Source: Fulvimonas sp. R45 (lineage in GTDB: Bacteria > Pseudomonadota > Gammaproteobacteria > Xanthomonadales > Rhodanobacteraceae). From it: 64,000 nt of DNA. Below, one piece after another: positions 40,443 to 49,848 of the stretch (positions within the stretch are counted from its first letter, which is position 1; the number at the start of each line of letters is the position of its first letter). The DNA lies in assembly GCF_030504985.1 (NCBI RefSeq), contig NZ_JASERU010000017.1:1-64000 (forward strand), read 5' to 3'. The notes under the pieces are model-generated. The model was given only the letters and a program-made list of their open reading frames with translations, searched no databases and was not told where the DNA came from. The translations under genes and the position numbers were made by a program.

Positions 40443-41468
40443 ATGAACAGCATGTATCGGAACCTGGGCTGCACCGTGCTCCTTGCCGGGGCGTTCGGCC
40501 TGGCGCCGGCCCGCGGCGCCGATCCGGCCGCGACGCCACGACGCATACCGGACAGCTACGCGCATGCGGGCACGCGGGTCGACATCGGCAACGGCCGCCA
40601 CCTCAACCTGCGCTGCACCGGCAGCGGAGCGCAGACCGTCATGCTGGAAGCCGGCGCGGTCGCCGATTCCTCCACCTGGTTCAAGGTGCAGCCGCTGCTG
40701 GCCCCGGTCGCCCGCGTATGCGCCTACGACCGCACCGGCTATGGTTTCAGCAGCGAAGGACCCCTGCCGCGGGACCTCGACGCCGACGTATCGGACCTGC
40801 ACGCGCTGATCCGGCATGCCGGCATCAAGACGCCGCTGGTGCTGGTGGGGCATTCGCTGGGCAGCAACATCGTGCGGGAGTATGCGAGCCGCTACCCGGC
40901 CGACGTGAGTGCCATGGTTCTGGTCGACCCGCCCGCGCAGGACATCGCACGGTATGCGCCCGCCTGGCAGAAGGACGAGGACGCCCTGTCGGCGCAACGG
41001 TTCGCATTTCTCGACCGCTGCGCGGCGGCCGCCGAAAAGGGCAAGCTCCCTTCCGCCGCCCCGGACCTGCACGATTGCCTCGGCGACGCCAACCCGCTGG
41101 CGAGCGCGAAGGTCAATGCGGCGGACCTGGCCCGCATGTCGAAGCCGGCGTTCTGGCATACGGTGCTGTCGGTACTCCACGACAACGTCGGGGTGTTCAA
41201 GCAGCCGGTGCCGACCCGGGAGACGCACGGGTCGACGCCCCTGATCGTGCTGTCCGCCGACAACACCTATGCCGACGCCCTGCCCCGCGACCGCAAGGGG
41301 CTCGAACAGGCCCGCGCCCGGACCCAGGCGCAGATCGTCGCCACCTCGTCGCGCGGAACGCTGGTGCGGGTCGCCAATACCTCGCACGAGATCCAGGCCG
41401 ACCAGCCGGGTGCGGTGGTCAAGGCGGTCGAACAGGCCTTGCAGCTGACCGGGCACCCGCCCAGGTAG
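40443..41468 (+). CDS. Secreted alpha/beta hydrolase
   Basis: A 341-residue alpha/beta-fold hydrolase with signal peptide MNSMYRNLGCTVLLAGAFGLAPARG. It has TVMLEAGAVADSSTWFKV (oxyanion loop), YDRTGYGFSSEGPLPRD, and the nucleophile elbow VLVGHSLGSNIVREYASRYP. The acid is probably the Asp of VLSADNTYAD and the base the His of NTSHEIQAD. It resembles haloalkane dehalogenase/esterase relatives of broad specificity; the substrate is unknown. It is controlled, by position, by the divergent TetR gene. An upstream in-frame ATG (40392) is not favoured because the signal peptide begins at 40443. Confidence 0.86.
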   Translation: MNSMYRNLGCTVLLAGAFGLAPARGADPAATPRRIPDSYAHAGTRVDIGNGRHLNLRCTGSGAQTVMLEAGAVADSSTWFKVQPLLAPVARVCAYDRTGYGFSSEGPLPRDLDADVSDLHALIRHAGIKTPLVLVGHSLGSNIVREYASRYPADVSAMVLVDPPAQDIARYAPAWQKDEDALSAQRFAFLDRCAAAAEKGKLPSAAPDLHDCLGDANPLASAKVNAADLARMSKPAFWHTVLSVLHDNVGVFKQPVPTRETHGSTPLIVLSADNTYADALPRDRKGLEQARARTQAQIVATSSRGTLVRVANTSHEIQADQPGAVVKAVEQALQLTGHPPR

Positions 41469-41717
41469 CGCTGTTACAGGTCGTTGCCGCACGCGTGGCG
41501 GCAACGGCGGGGCTCACACCCGGCGCTCGATCTCGTCAGGCATGCGAACCCAGCCATGCATCCATTCCCCGTGCACCGAGAAGGCAGGCCGGGAACGAAG
41601 GATCTGCGAAGGCCGATGGTATGCCACGAAGCCTCCATGCCGGACGTCGTGAACAGGCTCTGAGGCGCCCCCGCTCGACGCCGGCGATTGCACGGCGCTA
41701 CCGTGTCTCGCAGGGAA

Positions 41718-43133
41718 TCATCCGCGCCGGAGCAGCAGACCCAGCATCCGCCGGAAGCGCTTGCCGTAGGGCGGGTTGAGCAGTCCGGCGCCGTTCCAGC
41801 GCGCCTGGCGGAACACCGGCTTCAGGTGCGAGAAGGTGCGGAAGCCGGCTTCGCCGTGGTAGCCGCCCATGCCGGAGGCGCCCACGCCTCCGAACGGCAG
41901 CTCGTGCTGGGCGATGTGGTAGAGCGTGTCGTTGACGGTGACGCCGCCGGCGTGGGTGCGCGCCAGCACGGCGTCGATGCGCGCGCGGTCGGTCTCGAAC
42001 AGGTACAGCGCGAGCGGGTGCGGGCGGGCGGCGACGTGGGCGATCGCCTCGTCCAGCGTGTCGTAGGGGACCAGCGGCAGCAGCGGGCCGAAGATTTCCT
42101 CGCGCATCACGGCCATGTCGTCGCGGACGTCCGCCAGCAGCACGGGCGGCAGCAGGCGGCGGACGGGATCGGGCGCGGCGTTGGCCAGCGGCTCGATGCG
42201 GGCGCCGGCGGCCGCGGCCTCGTCGCGCAGGGCCGACAGCCGCGCGAAGTGGCGGTCGGTGGCGATGCTGGCGTATTGCGGGTTGCGTGCGAGGCCGGGG
42301 TACAGCCTGGCCACGGCGGCGCGTGCCGCGGCGACGAAGGCCTCGACCTGCGCGCGCGGCAGCAGCACGTAGTCGGGCGCGATGCAGGTCTGCCCCGCGT
42401 TGACCAGCTTGCCGAGCAGGATGCGTTCCACCGCCTGGCCGAAGCGCGCGCCGGGGCCGACGATGGCGGGCGACTTGCCGCCCAGTTCCAGCGTCACCGG
42501 GGTGAGGTGGGCGGCGGCGGCGCGCATCACCTGGTGGCCGACCGCGGTGGAGCCGGTGAACAGCAGGTGGTCGAACGGCAAGGCGGCGAAGGCCTGCGCC
42601 ACCTCGGCGTCGCCGGTGACGACCGTCACTTCGTCGGGCGGGAAGGCGTCGGCCACCAGCTCGGCGAACAGCGCGGAGAAGCGCGGCGTGTACTCGCTCA
42701 TCTTCACCATCGCGCGGTTGCCGGCGGCCAGCGCGTCCACCAGTGGGCCGACGGCGAGGTAGAGCGGGTAGTTCCACGGCACGATGATGCCGACCACGCC
42801 GCGCGGCTGCGGCCGCAGCTCGGTGCGCGCGGGCAGGAACAGCCAGTCGGCGGGGCGGCGCTTCGGCTTCATCCAGCGCCGGCCGTGGCGCAGCGCGTGG
42901 CGGATCGCCGAGAGGCTGGGGAAGACCTCCAGCAGCGCGGTCTCCTCGGCCGGGCGGCAGCCGAAGTCGGCCTGGATCGCGGCGGCGATGGCATCGCGGT
43001 GTGCCAGCAGCAGGTCGCGCAACGCCTGCAGCCGGCGCGCCCGCTGCGGCCACGGCGGCGACGGCGCGGCCGCCTGCGCGAGGCGCAGGCGCTGGAAGCG
43101 GGCGGCGAGGTCGGCGTCGTCGGGACGATTCAT
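41718..43133 (-). CDS. Aldehyde dehydrogenase, coniferyl-aldehyde-dehydrogenase type
   Basis: A 471-residue NAD(P)-dependent aldehyde dehydrogenase. Active-site blocks are WNYPLYLAVGPLVDALAAGNRA, the catalytic Glu in VTLELGGKSPAIV and the catalytic Cys in NAGQTCIAPDYVLLPR. EEIFGPLLPLVPYDTLDEA and the C-terminal HELPFGGVGASGMGGYHGEAGFRTFSH fit the short class 3/coniferyl aldehyde subfamily, with no membrane tail. It lies 8 bases downstream of the TonB receptor and is the last gene of the co-oriented group. An aromatic or fatty aldehyde substrate is inferred from family only. Confidence 0.9.
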   Translation of the reverse strand: MNRPDDADLAARFQRLRLAQAAAPSPPWPQRARRLQALRDLLLAHRDAIAAAIQADFGCRPAEETALLEVFPSLSAIRHALRHGRRWMKPKRRPADWLFLPARTELRPQPRGVVGIIVPWNYPLYLAVGPLVDALAAGNRAMVKMSEYTPRFSALFAELVADAFPPDEVTVVTGDAEVAQAFAALPFDHLLFTGSTAVGHQVMRAAAAHLTPVTLELGGKSPAIVGPGARFGQAVERILLGKLVNAGQTCIAPDYVLLPRAQVEAFVAAARAAVARLYPGLARNPQYASIATDRHFARLSALRDEAAAAGARIEPLANAAPDPVRRLLPPVLLADVRDDMAVMREEIFGPLLPLVPYDTLDEAIAHVAARPHPLALYLFETDRARIDAVLARTHAGGVTVNDTLYHIAQHELPFGGVGASGMGGYHGEAGFRTFSHLKPVFRQARWNGAGLLNPPYGKRFRRMLGLLLRRG

Positions 43134-43141
43134 GGCGCGGC

Positions 43142-45616
43142 TCAGAACTTCGCCTGCAGTTCCACGCCCCACGTGCGCGGCGGCGTGATGCTGGCGTAGG
43201 GCGTGCCGAACACGCTCTCGGTGATGTTGTTCACGCCGGTGACGTAGCGCTGGTTGAACAGGTTGCTGGCGTACAGCGCCACGCCCCAGTGGTCGTCCGC
43301 CGCGTTCCAGCCCAGCCGCGCGTCGGTGCGTTGCTGCGCCGCGCCGACGCTGAAGTTGGGGCTGATCTGGCAGGTGCCCTGCAGGCGCGAGTCGCTGTTG
43401 CAGCGCGACTTGCCGCGGTAGGCGTGGGACAGGTCGAAGCTCACGTCGCCGCCGGCCACGCCGTGCCAGGTATAGGCCAGGTGGGCGGCGTAGGAGTACT
43501 TCGGCTCGCCGGTGGGCTGGCCGTCCAGGTCGGCGCCGGAGGGTGCGGTGGCGTTGCGGTAGGTGGCGTCGATGTAGGCGGCGTTGAGGCCCAGCTGCAG
43601 CGCGTCGACCGGCTGCCACTGCAGCTCGACCTCCAGGCCCTTGGCCTGCTGGTTGCTGCTGCTGACCAGATAGCGCGGCACGCCGGAGCCGGCGCTGTTG
43701 GGGTCGAGCGTCAGCGACTGGCGGTTGTCGTAGCGGTAGTAGTAGGCGGAGGCGTTGAGCAGCAGGTGCTGGTCCGGGAACACGGTCTTGAGGCCGGCCT
43801 CGTAGTTCCACACCTTCTCGGGCGCGAAGTGCGAGCCGATCTGCACGCTGTTGTAGCCGCCGGCCTTGTAGCCCTTGGTGACCGACACGTAGCCCATCAC
43901 GTCGGGGGCGAACTTGTAGTCGAGCACGGCGCGCGGGCTGATGTCGTTCCAGCGGTTGCGGGTTTTCACCAGCATGCCGACCGGGGCGCCGCTGGAGGGG
44001 CTGAAGATCACGTTCTGCTGGAACGCGGCCAGCGCGTACTGCGCTTCGGGCGGCAGCATGGCGAGGATGCCGGCGGCGTCCAGCGCCTGCACGGTGGCGT
44101 CGAACTGTGGCGCCTGGCGCGGCATGTTGTACCAGGAGAAGTCCTTCTGGTCGCGGGTGAAGCGCGCGCCGGTGGTGAGGTTGAGGCGGTCGGTGAGGTG
44201 CCAGATCACATCGCCGTAGGCGGCGTAGGCCTTGAAGTGGCCGTCGTTGCTGATCGCCTCGTGCCACGGGTCGCCGAGCAAGCTGTACGGCAGGCCCATC
44301 GCGCCCAGTGCGCCGCTGATGTCGGTGAGCGGCGTGCCCGCGCCCATCACGTTCTGCGCCAGCGTGTCGAGGCTGTCGGTGAAGATGTCGGTCTGGCTGC
44401 TCTGGCGCGCCTGCTCGCTGTACCAGCTCACCCCAGCCACCCAGTCGACCAGGTCGGTGTTGCCGGCCAGCTTGAACTCCTGGTACCAGCTGTTGTTGTG
44501 CTCGACGTTGGCGGTGTCGAGGTAGTCGACGATGTGGTTGGTGCCGTCGTAGTCGCCGCGGTTGACGGTGTCGAAGTTGCGCCATGCGGTGGTGGAGGTG
44601 AGGCTGCCCCAGCCGAAACCGTGGTCGACGGTGAGCGTGGCGCCGTCGAAGCGGCGCTTCTCGATCGGATTCACCGTGTCGTTGTACAGCGGTGCGTGCA
44701 GCGGGTTGAGGTAGGCGGAGGGATCGGCAGGGAACGGCGCGCGCTGGTGGGTGTCGTCCGACAGCGCGATCAGGCCGAAGGCGGGATGCGGCGGCTGCTT
44801 CAGCTGCTCGTGGTCCCAGGCCAGCAGCACGCGGGTGTCCTTGCCGAGGTTCCAGCGGTACACGGCGCGCGTGCCCCAGTCGTCGTCCTTGCCGTAGCGC
44901 TTGCCGGTGGCGGCGTCCTTCACCCAGCCGTCGCTCTGGTTGTCCAGCACGCTCACGCGCAGCGCCATGTCCTGGTTCAGCGGAATGTTGACCAGGGCGT
45001 CGCCGTAGCGCTTGCCGTAGTTGCCGAAGCGCAGGCGCGCCCTGGCCTCGAAGCGGTCGCTGGGCTCGTTGGTGACGATGGAGATCGCGCCGGCGGCGGC
45101 GTTGCGTCCGAACAGCGTGCCCTGCGGGCCCTTCAGCACCTCGATGCGCTTGATGTCGTTGAAGGCCAGCAGCGCGCCGCCGGAGCGCGCGGCGTAGACG
45201 CCGTCGATGTAGACGCCCACGGCGGACTCGGTGCCGATGCCGAAGTCGTCGGTGCTGATGCCGCGCAACTCGTAGCTGGGCTGGGTGGGCTGGTCGCCGC
45301 CCACCACCAGGCCGGGCACGAAGATGCTCATCTTGCTGAGGTCGGTGGCCGCCAGCGTATCCACCTGCTTGGCGGTGACGATCTGCAGCGGGATCGGCAC
45401 GTCCTGCATTTCCTGCGCGCGGCTCTGCGCGGTGACGGTGATGGCGCCGAGCTGCTGCACCTTGTCGGGCTTGCGGGCGGCCGTATCGCCGTTGTTCCGC
45501 GCCTGGTCCTGCGCGGGGCCGGCCAGGGCTGGCAGCGGCGCGAGCAGCAGCAGCGCGGTGCCACCGTAGAGCAGGCGGCGCAGGTGGGTGGACAGCGGTC
45601 GCAGGCGCATGGTCAT
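43142..45616 (-). CDS. TonB-dependent receptor
   Basis: An 824-residue outer-membrane receptor. The signal peptide is MTMRLRPLSTHLRRLLYGGTALLLLAPLPALA. The plug carries ITVTAQSRAQEMQDVPIPLQIV, RGISTDDFGIGTES and IEVLKGPQGTLFGRNAAAGAI; the barrel ends VELQAKF. It belongs to the iron-complex/Caulobacter-type TonB receptor group rather than the heme receptors, and no Fur-box match is evident upstream. The ATG at 45616 has AGGGGAG upstream. It is tightly linked to the aldehyde dehydrogenase, suggesting import of an organic substrate rather than a siderophore. Gap to the upstream cytochrome: 132 bases. Confidence 0.9.
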   Translation of the reverse strand: MTMRLRPLSTHLRRLLYGGTALLLLAPLPALAGPAQDQARNNGDTAARKPDKVQQLGAITVTAQSRAQEMQDVPIPLQIVTAKQVDTLAATDLSKMSIFVPGLVVGGDQPTQPSYELRGISTDDFGIGTESAVGVYIDGVYAARSGGALLAFNDIKRIEVLKGPQGTLFGRNAAAGAISIVTNEPSDRFEARARLRFGNYGKRYGDALVNIPLNQDMALRVSVLDNQSDGWVKDAATGKRYGKDDDWGTRAVYRWNLGKDTRVLLAWDHEQLKQPPHPAFGLIALSDDTHQRAPFPADPSAYLNPLHAPLYNDTVNPIEKRRFDGATLTVDHGFGWGSLTSTTAWRNFDTVNRGDYDGTNHIVDYLDTANVEHNNSWYQEFKLAGNTDLVDWVAGVSWYSEQARQSSQTDIFTDSLDTLAQNVMGAGTPLTDISGALGAMGLPYSLLGDPWHEAISNDGHFKAYAAYGDVIWHLTDRLNLTTGARFTRDQKDFSWYNMPRQAPQFDATVQALDAAGILAMLPPEAQYALAAFQQNVIFSPSSGAPVGMLVKTRNRWNDISPRAVLDYKFAPDVMGYVSVTKGYKAGGYNSVQIGSHFAPEKVWNYEAGLKTVFPDQHLLLNASAYYYRYDNRQSLTLDPNSAGSGVPRYLVSSSNQQAKGLEVELQWQPVDALQLGLNAAYIDATYRNATAPSGADLDGQPTGEPKYSYAAHLAYTWHGVAGGDVSFDLSHAYRGKSRCNSDSRLQGTCQISPNFSVGAAQQRTDARLGWNAADDHWGVALYASNLFNQRYVTGVNNITESVFGTPYASITPPRTWGVELQAKF

Positions 45617-45748
45617 CCCGTTTCTCCCCTTGGCATTGCCGCTCGCCGCGCGAGCGTGTGGCTGGATTCGCCGGCCGCCCCCGCGGCGGCTCAGAGCTTG
45701 TGAAGATGGGTCATCCATGGCCAGGCTGAGAGTTTGAAAACCCGAACC

Positions 45749-46888
45749 TCAGTGCACGATGTCGCAGTTGCCCTTCAGCGAAAGGATCCATGCCCGGATC
45801 AGCGCCATGCCTTCGCGGTCCACCGTGCTGCGGCCGATCTCCGGCATCATCACGCCGGGCCGGGTGGAGGCGAGCCGGTGCATCAGGATCGACTCGTCCG
45901 GCTTGCCGGGCACGATGTCGAACAGGCGCCCGCCGGTGGCGGGACCGGCCGCCTCGGGCGACTTGCAGATGCCGAGGCGGTGGTTTTCCGGCGTGTCGTG
46001 GCCGAGCGAGAAGCCGGTGACGCTGGCTACGCCGTTCGGGTTGTGGCAGTACGCGCAGTTGATGTCGAGCCAGGCGCGCGCGCGCGCGTCGAGCGAGGCG
46101 CCCGGGTCGCGCCAGTTGGCGTCGCGCGGCACCTCGCCCAGCTTCGGCAGGCCGGTGAGGTAGCCGACCGCGGCCAGGTGCTGGAGCTGGTTCTCGCGCC
46201 CCTTGCCGTAGTCGTAGTCGCGGTTCAGGTGGCGCGACCACGGGCCGATCGGCTGGATCTTGCGGGTCAGCATGTTGGCTTCGTGGCAGGTGACGCATTG
46301 GCCTTCGTCGGGCGCCACGTAGTTGAAGTCCTCGCGGCCGCCCTGCGCGTCGACCAGGGTCAGCGGTTCCACCGCGCCGGTGCGCGCCAGGGTGGCCTCG
46401 GTCTGGGCGTCGTTCCACAGGTAGGTGAACGGCGTCCAGCCGTCCTTGCGCAGCACCAGCAGGCGCGTCTCGATCAGGCGCACGCTGGCCAGGTCGAGGC
46501 CCTGGCCGGCGTAGTCGCCGGCGTAGTCCAGCGTGCGCGCCACATCGTCGAACTTGCCGTCGGCGGCGCGCGGGTAATAGAAGGTCTTGGTGATCACGGT
46601 GCCGAGCGGGAAGTCGAGCGGCCCCTCGGCGGTGTACTTCGCCGACGTGCCCTTGGGCATCCAGACCGTGCGCAGCTTGTGCACGTAGTCGGTGAACAGG
46701 TGGCTGTTGAGGTTGTACGGCACCACGCCGTCGTTGAGCACGAGTCTGCCGTCGCGTGCCTCGACCATGTGCCAGTCGCTGAGCTTCGGCGGCATGCCCT
46801 CGGCGTGGAACGACGCCGCGGGCATGCCGCGATGGCAGGCGGACAGCAGGAGCAGCGCCAGCAGCGCGGTGTGCTTCGCGAATCTCAC
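45749..46888 (-). CDS. SO_2930-type diheme c-type cytochrome lipoprotein
   Basis: A 379-residue protein with a lipoprotein signal, LLALLLLSAC (Cys18), and two heme c sites, C198VTCH202 and C278AYCH282. The first about 190 residues form a non-heme domain (NLNSHLFTDYVHKLRTVWMP, WNDAQTEATL). This is the layout of the family defined by Shewanella SO_2930/Hyphomonas HNE_0200, which typically neighbours a parallel beta-helix protein, as here (10-base gap). MMPEIGRSTVDREGM near the end may provide a Met ligand. Its redox role, possibly periplasmic oxidation of an alcohol or aldehyde, is unproven. Confidence 0.87.
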   Translation of the reverse strand: MRFAKHTALLALLLLSACHRGMPAASFHAEGMPPKLSDWHMVEARDGRLVLNDGVVPYNLNSHLFTDYVHKLRTVWMPKGTSAKYTAEGPLDFPLGTVITKTFYYPRAADGKFDDVARTLDYAGDYAGQGLDLASVRLIETRLLVLRKDGWTPFTYLWNDAQTEATLARTGAVEPLTLVDAQGGREDFNYVAPDEGQCVTCHEANMLTRKIQPIGPWSRHLNRDYDYGKGRENQLQHLAAVGYLTGLPKLGEVPRDANWRDPGASLDARARAWLDINCAYCHNPNGVASVTGFSLGHDTPENHRLGICKSPEAAGPATGGRLFDIVPGKPDESILMHRLASTRPGVMMPEIGRSTVDREGMALIRAWILSLKGNCDIVH

Positions 46889-46898
46889 CGGCGGCCCC

Positions 46899-48131
46899 TC
46901 AGAGCTTCGGCTCGGGGTTCAGTACCACCGCGGGCAGCTTGGCCAGCGTGCACTGGTACGGCTTCGTGTCGGTGCTGGGGTGCTTGTAGCCGTCCGGGCC
47001 GTCGGCATCGACCACGCCGCTGACGTCCTGGATGCAGATGCGGTCTTCCGGCGGCATGTCCTTGCCCTTGAACCTGGGATCGCTGTAGCCGTCCCACAGT
47101 ACGTCGGGGAAGTGGCCGTTGAGGCCGAACAGCGCCGTCTTCAGCGCCTTGAACTCCAGCCCGCTGGGCGAGTCGCCGCCGCCCTTGAGGCGGTTGCCGT
47201 AGACGTAGATGCCCTTCGGGTACGGGTCGTAGTTGGGTTCCACGCCGAGGCGGCTGGCGTAGTTGGTGGAGTAGAAGCTGGAGATGATGATGTTCGCCGT
47301 CTTGTTGTCCGCGATGTCGTTGTCGAAGATCTCCACCTTCGGGTTGGAGTTCACCACCACGCCCGAGCCGGCCGGCACGCTGGCCACCGCCGAGCCGTTG
47401 GCGGCAAAGTTGTCGTGGTTGTTGGCCACCACCTTGTTCTTGAAGACGCGCGTGCCATGGCCGCCCATCAGCAGATCGGGCATGTTGAACACCAGGATGC
47501 CGCCGGAGTTGTCGGTGGCGGTGTTGCCGTAGACGTCGGCGTTTACGGTGTTCTCGATCTCGATGCCGGCCACGTTGCCGTGCACCTTGTTGTTGCGCAC
47601 GATGACGTTGGTGGACTGGCCTACGTAGATGCCGGAGTCGGAGGCGCCGATCGCCTCGGAATCCTCGATCAGCGTGTTCTGCGTCTTCACCGGGTAGATG
47701 CCGTAGGGCCCGTTGCTGGTCTTCGAGCCGTCGGTCCACTGCGTGCGCACGCCGTGGATGGTGATGTTCCTGCCGTGGTTGATCTTCAGCGCGTCGCCCT
47801 TGGTGTCCTCGATGGTGAGGTCCCTGACGGTGAAGTCGTTGGCGTTCACCAGCAGGCCCTCGGGGCCGACCACTTGGCCCTTGAACGACAGCACGGTCTT
47901 GTCCATGCCGGCGCCCCTGATGGTGACGCCGTCGGTGCGCAGGCTGAGGCCGCGTTTCAGGTGGTAGGTGCCGGCGGGGATCTCGATCACGCTGCCGGGC
48001 CTGGCGTCCAGCAGCTGTTCCTGCAGCTTCGACTCGAAGCTGGCGTCGGTCTGGCTCTGCGGCGCCGGGGCCTGCTGGCCGCAGCCGGCGAGCGCGGCGG
48101 CGAGCGCGATGGTGACGAGCGTCTTGCGCAT
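46899..48131 (-). CDS. Parallel beta-helix repeat lipoprotein
   Basis: A 410-residue lipoprotein (MRKTLVTIALAAALAGC, Cys17). A right-handed beta-helix follows, with repeated short strands such as GVTIRGAGMDKTVLSFKG, NDFTVRDLTIEDTKGDALKI, TLIEDSEAIGASDSGIYVGQ and VIVRNNKVHGNVAGIEIEN. It ends with a non-repetitive region (GVVDADGPDGYKHPSTDTKPYQCTLAKLP). It matches the beta-helix family found beside SO_2930-type cytochromes (TIGR03805 type). Such folds often bind or cleave polysaccharides, but I see no assigned catalytic site. It is first in the likely operon, 124 bases below the AraC gene. Confidence 0.87.
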   Translation of the reverse strand: MRKTLVTIALAAALAGCGQQAPAPQSQTDASFESKLQEQLLDARPGSVIEIPAGTYHLKRGLSLRTDGVTIRGAGMDKTVLSFKGQVVGPEGLLVNANDFTVRDLTIEDTKGDALKINHGRNITIHGVRTQWTDGSKTSNGPYGIYPVKTQNTLIEDSEAIGASDSGIYVGQSTNVIVRNNKVHGNVAGIEIENTVNADVYGNTATDNSGGILVFNMPDLLMGGHGTRVFKNKVVANNHDNFAANGSAVASVPAGSGVVVNSNPKVEIFDNDIADNKTANIIISSFYSTNYASRLGVEPNYDPYPKGIYVYGNRLKGGGDSPSGLEFKALKTALFGLNGHFPDVLWDGYSDPRFKGKDMPPEDRICIQDVSGVVDADGPDGYKHPSTDTKPYQCTLAKLPAVVLNPEPKL

Positions 48132-48255
48132 GATCGTTGAACCCCCATTCGAACGGCGTCTGCGGATGGCGCCACTGTCCCGCAAGCGACCGCGGCGGGG
48201 GAGGGCGAAACGGTCGTGAGACGGGGGGCAAAGCGGCCAACCGGCCGCAGGCGGC

Positions 48256-49341
48256 CTAATCGGCGGCGTGCCGTGCGTCCTGTGGCGCCATCCCGGTCCA
48301 GCGCTTGAACGCGCGGCGGAACTCGCGCGGGTCGCTGAAGCCGACCTCGCTGCCCACCTCGGCCACGCTCAGCGCGCCGGCCTGCAGCAGCTGCAGCGCG
48401 CGTTCGGCGCGCACGCGGTCGTGGATCTCGCGGAAGATGCGCCCGCTCTCGGCCAGCCGCCGGCGCAGCGAGCGCTCGCTGAGGTTGAGCGTGCGCGCCA
48501 CGTCGTTGAGCTTCGGCGGCTGGCGCAGGCGGCTGCGCAGCAGGCGCTCCACCGCCGCCACGATCTCCTGGTGCGGCTCGCCGCCGTCCGGGGTGAGCTG
48601 CTGCGCGCACAGCGCCAGCGCCTGCTTCGCGGTGAGCGGGTTGTAGCCGGGCAGCGGATGGGCCAGCCAGCGCGTCTCGATCAGCAGCCGGTTCTGCGCG
48701 GTGCCGAAGCGCACCTCGCAGCCGAACGTCGCGGCGTATCCGGCCGCATAGGCCGGGCGCGGGTAGGCCAGCTCCACGCGCAGCGGATCCAGCGCCGGTC
48801 CCACCAGCTCGCGCGCGATCATCAGGCAGCTGGCGAACAGTTCCTCGCAGAAGAACGGCTGCAGTTCCACGTCGCCGAACAGCGGCCGCGCCACCAGCGC
48901 CACCGCCTGCGCGTCCACCGTCTCGAAGCCGAGGTCGAGCAGGCAGCCGCAGATCTTGTGGTGGGCGATGCCGGCCACCATCGCATCGCCCAGCGTGCGC
49001 GAGGTCATCATCGCCAGCCCGAGCAGGCCGAAGCCGCCGATGGTGCCCTCGCGGCCGATGCGCAGGCCGGCGTCGGGCACGCCCAGCCCCGCCAGCGCGC
49101 GCCGCACGAAGCCGCTGGCCTGGCGGTAGGACACGCGCAGCGCGGGGTCGGCCAGCTGCGCGCGCTCCAGCGCCAGCCCGGCGAACCACGGCCGGCAGTC
49201 GATGCCGCGCGCCTCCGCCATCTGCGCCAGGTAGAGCAGCTTGTTCGGCGGGAACTCGGCGGCGGTATAGCGCGGGTCGTCCGTCGCCAGCGCGGCGACG
49301 TGGCCGTGGACCGGATCGAGCAGGGCGGCGGGACGGGCCAT
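48256..49341 (-). CDS. AraC family transcriptional regulator (PF12625-type sensor domain)
   Basis: A 361-residue regulator. The N-terminal about 210 residues (FPPNKLLYLAQMAEARGIDCRPWFAGLAL onward) fit the Arabinose_bd domain shared with OruR/ArgR-like activators. The C-terminus carries the double HTH: LRQPPKLNDVARTLNLSERSLRRRLAESGRIFREI and VAEVGSEVGFSDPREFRRAFKRWTGMAPQ. It lies directly upstream of, and co-oriented with, the beta-helix/cytochrome/TonB receptor/aldehyde dehydrogenase genes, so it is the likely activator of that set. A GCGGCC/GGCCGC hairpin in the spacer (about 48232-48247) is a possible transcription break. Confidence 0.9.
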   Translation of the reverse strand: MARPAALLDPVHGHVAALATDDPRYTAAEFPPNKLLYLAQMAEARGIDCRPWFAGLALERAQLADPALRVSYRQASGFVRRALAGLGVPDAGLRIGREGTIGGFGLLGLAMMTSRTLGDAMVAGIAHHKICGCLLDLGFETVDAQAVALVARPLFGDVELQPFFCEELFASCLMIARELVGPALDPLRVELAYPRPAYAAGYAATFGCEVRFGTAQNRLLIETRWLAHPLPGYNPLTAKQALALCAQQLTPDGGEPHQEIVAAVERLLRSRLRQPPKLNDVARTLNLSERSLRRRLAESGRIFREIHDRVRAERALQLLQAGALSVAEVGSEVGFSDPREFRRAFKRWTGMAPQDARHAAD

Positions 49342-49584
49342 CAGCGGAATGCTCCGACGCGAACGGGCCGGCTATGCCGGCGTCATGGCTTTTCTATCAC
49401 GCATGCGGCGCCGGCTTCTTGTGCGCCGCGCAAGTGGCCGGCATCGCGGTGGCTCCGGTTTCCACCCTGCCGGGTTCAGTCGAAGGCTATCCACATGCCT
49501 TGGAGGAGGGGCGAAGTCTCCCTTGCCGGCGCGCAGGGGGAGCTAGCCGGGTGCCATCGCCCGGGTGGTCCATCGCCCGAGTCA

Positions 49585-49848
49585 GAGCCTGTTCAAAATC
49601 TCCCCGTGGCCCGCGCCGGGAGCTGTTTGCGCGCAGACCAAGGAAGAGCGAAGGCGTGGGCGTCCGTCCACGACGGAGCGATGACGCAGGGATGCGGGCC
49701 AACAGACCCGGTCCTTCGGGTTGCCTTGCCCTGGCCGCCATGCGGCAGCGCGCGGCTTGCCTGCCAGCCAGGCAGGCGCTGCGCCACGCATTCCCACCGG
49801 GCGGCCAGGGCAAGGCAACGCGAGCGACGGGATATCTTGAACAGGCTC
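49585..49848. mobile_element. MITE-like non-coding element, copy 2 (inverted)
   Basis: This 264-bp element is closely related to 27765-28030 but inverted. It has the same termini GAGCCTGTTCAA/TTGAACAGGCTC and a TCA duplication (49582-49584 and 49849-49851). The right TCA is the complement of the stop codon TGA of the DUF4157 gene. It contains the same internal CGTCCGTCCACGACGGAGCG and GCCTTGCCCTGGCCGCC-type arms and no transposase. Confidence 0.85.

Noticed and set aside
45691..45751. Possible degenerate MITE between the diheme cytochrome and the TonB receptor (TCAGAGCTTGTGAAGAT)
   Set aside because: The left end resembles the MITE terminus with one gap, but the right side shows no matching inverted terminus or interior. 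Too weak to call.
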